Positions 5,095-5,158 of a DNA stretch of 5,158 bases are shown here, piece by piece. The notes below the pieces were generated by a model. It ran no database searches and was not told the DNA's origin. It saw only the letters and a program-made list of their open reading frames with translations. The first letter of the stretch is position 1. Every line of letters starts with the position of its first letter. A program made the position numbers and the translations under genes. Location: the NCBI GenBank assembly GCA_037969115.1, contig JBBKWQ010000052.1, forward strand, positions 1 through 5,158, in the 5' to 3' direction. This stretch comes from JBBKWQ01 sp037969115. GTDB lineage: Bacteria; Actinomycetota; Acidimicrobiia; Acidimicrobiales; Ilumatobacteraceae.

Positions 5095-5158
5095 TCAATC
5101 GGCGGCGTCGGCGCTATCTGTGTCGTTTCGCTTGCGCCAAAACATCAGTATTGCTGCG
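5095..5158 (-). CDS. C-terminal tail of a probable membrane-anchored protein (partial, runs off right edge)
   Basis: On the minus strand one frame is open from the window edge to TGA at 5097-5095 and reads AAILMFWRKRNDTDSADAAD. A hydrophobic stretch (AAILMFW) followed by basic RKRN and an acidic, small-residue tail is the usual pattern of a C-terminal transmembrane anchor with a short cytoplasmic tail. The last codons are mostly G/C-ending, and a hairpin lies just downstream. With only 20 residues the family cannot be named. The tail after the hydrophobic part is longer than in a typical sortase sorting signal, and any LPXTG motif would be outside the window. The other minus-strand frames stop early. 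This remains a tentative call. Confidence 0.4.
   Translation of the reverse strand, partial: AAILMFWRKRNDTDSADAAD

Noticed and set aside
5031..5158. Plus-strand ORF from ATG 5031, open to the window edge (MAILARIAVARIG...)
   Set aside because: It has a passable GGAG upstream, but it reads through two hairpins and overlaps the more protein-like minus-strand C-terminus. The translation is basic and repetitive.
1..5158. CRISPR array or complete insertion sequence
   Set aside because: There are no regularly spaced repeats, no transposase-like translation, and no matched terminal inverted repeats with target duplication in the window.

Overview
The window looks like high-GC actinobacterial chromosome. 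Coding regions have strong G/C preference at third codon positions, and two genes belong to the AfsR/SARP class of regulators, which is common in Actinomycetota. I lean towards an environmental lineage such as Acidimicrobiia, but only from general resemblance.

Layout, left to right. Bases 2-2356 (+) hold the 3' part of a large AfsR-like regulator: the end of its transcriptional activation domain (BTAD), a complete P-loop ATPase module and a long helical TPR-like C-terminus. Its DNA-binding end lies left of the window. Bases 2357-2982 contain no convincing gene, but they hold several inverted repeats, a possible T-tailed terminator (2705-2730), a possible branched RNA fold (2863-2932) and a strong cUUCGg hairpin (2942-2961). 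That hairpin is best read as the terminator of the next gene. Bases 2983-3732 (-) encode an exported, four-cysteine small protein of unrecognised family. It has two plausible start sites, one with a perfect AGGAGG ribosome-binding site. Divergent from it, a second AfsR/SARP regulator starts at 3821 (+). This copy is damaged: it is frameshifted in its DNA-binding domain (about 3955), and homology stops inside the ATPase P-loop (about 4709). The DNA from there to about 5094 has no supported gene. At the right edge, 5095-5158 (-) is probably the last 20 codons of a membrane-anchored protein, followed by a terminator hairpin.

How the parts fit. The 88-bp divergent promoter between the exported protein and the damaged regulator carries two perfect 7-bp direct repeats 11 bp apart. 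This is the geometry of known SARP operators (and of PHO boxes). The simplest reading is a SARP that controlled itself and the neighbouring exported protein. The regulator now appears broken, while the exported protein and the operator remain intact. The paralogous regulator at 2-2356 is an obvious candidate to have taken over, though this is inference. A second possibility is that truncation at the P-loop left a minimal SARP (DNA-binding domain plus BTAD), if the one-base frameshift is a sequencing error or is bypassed.
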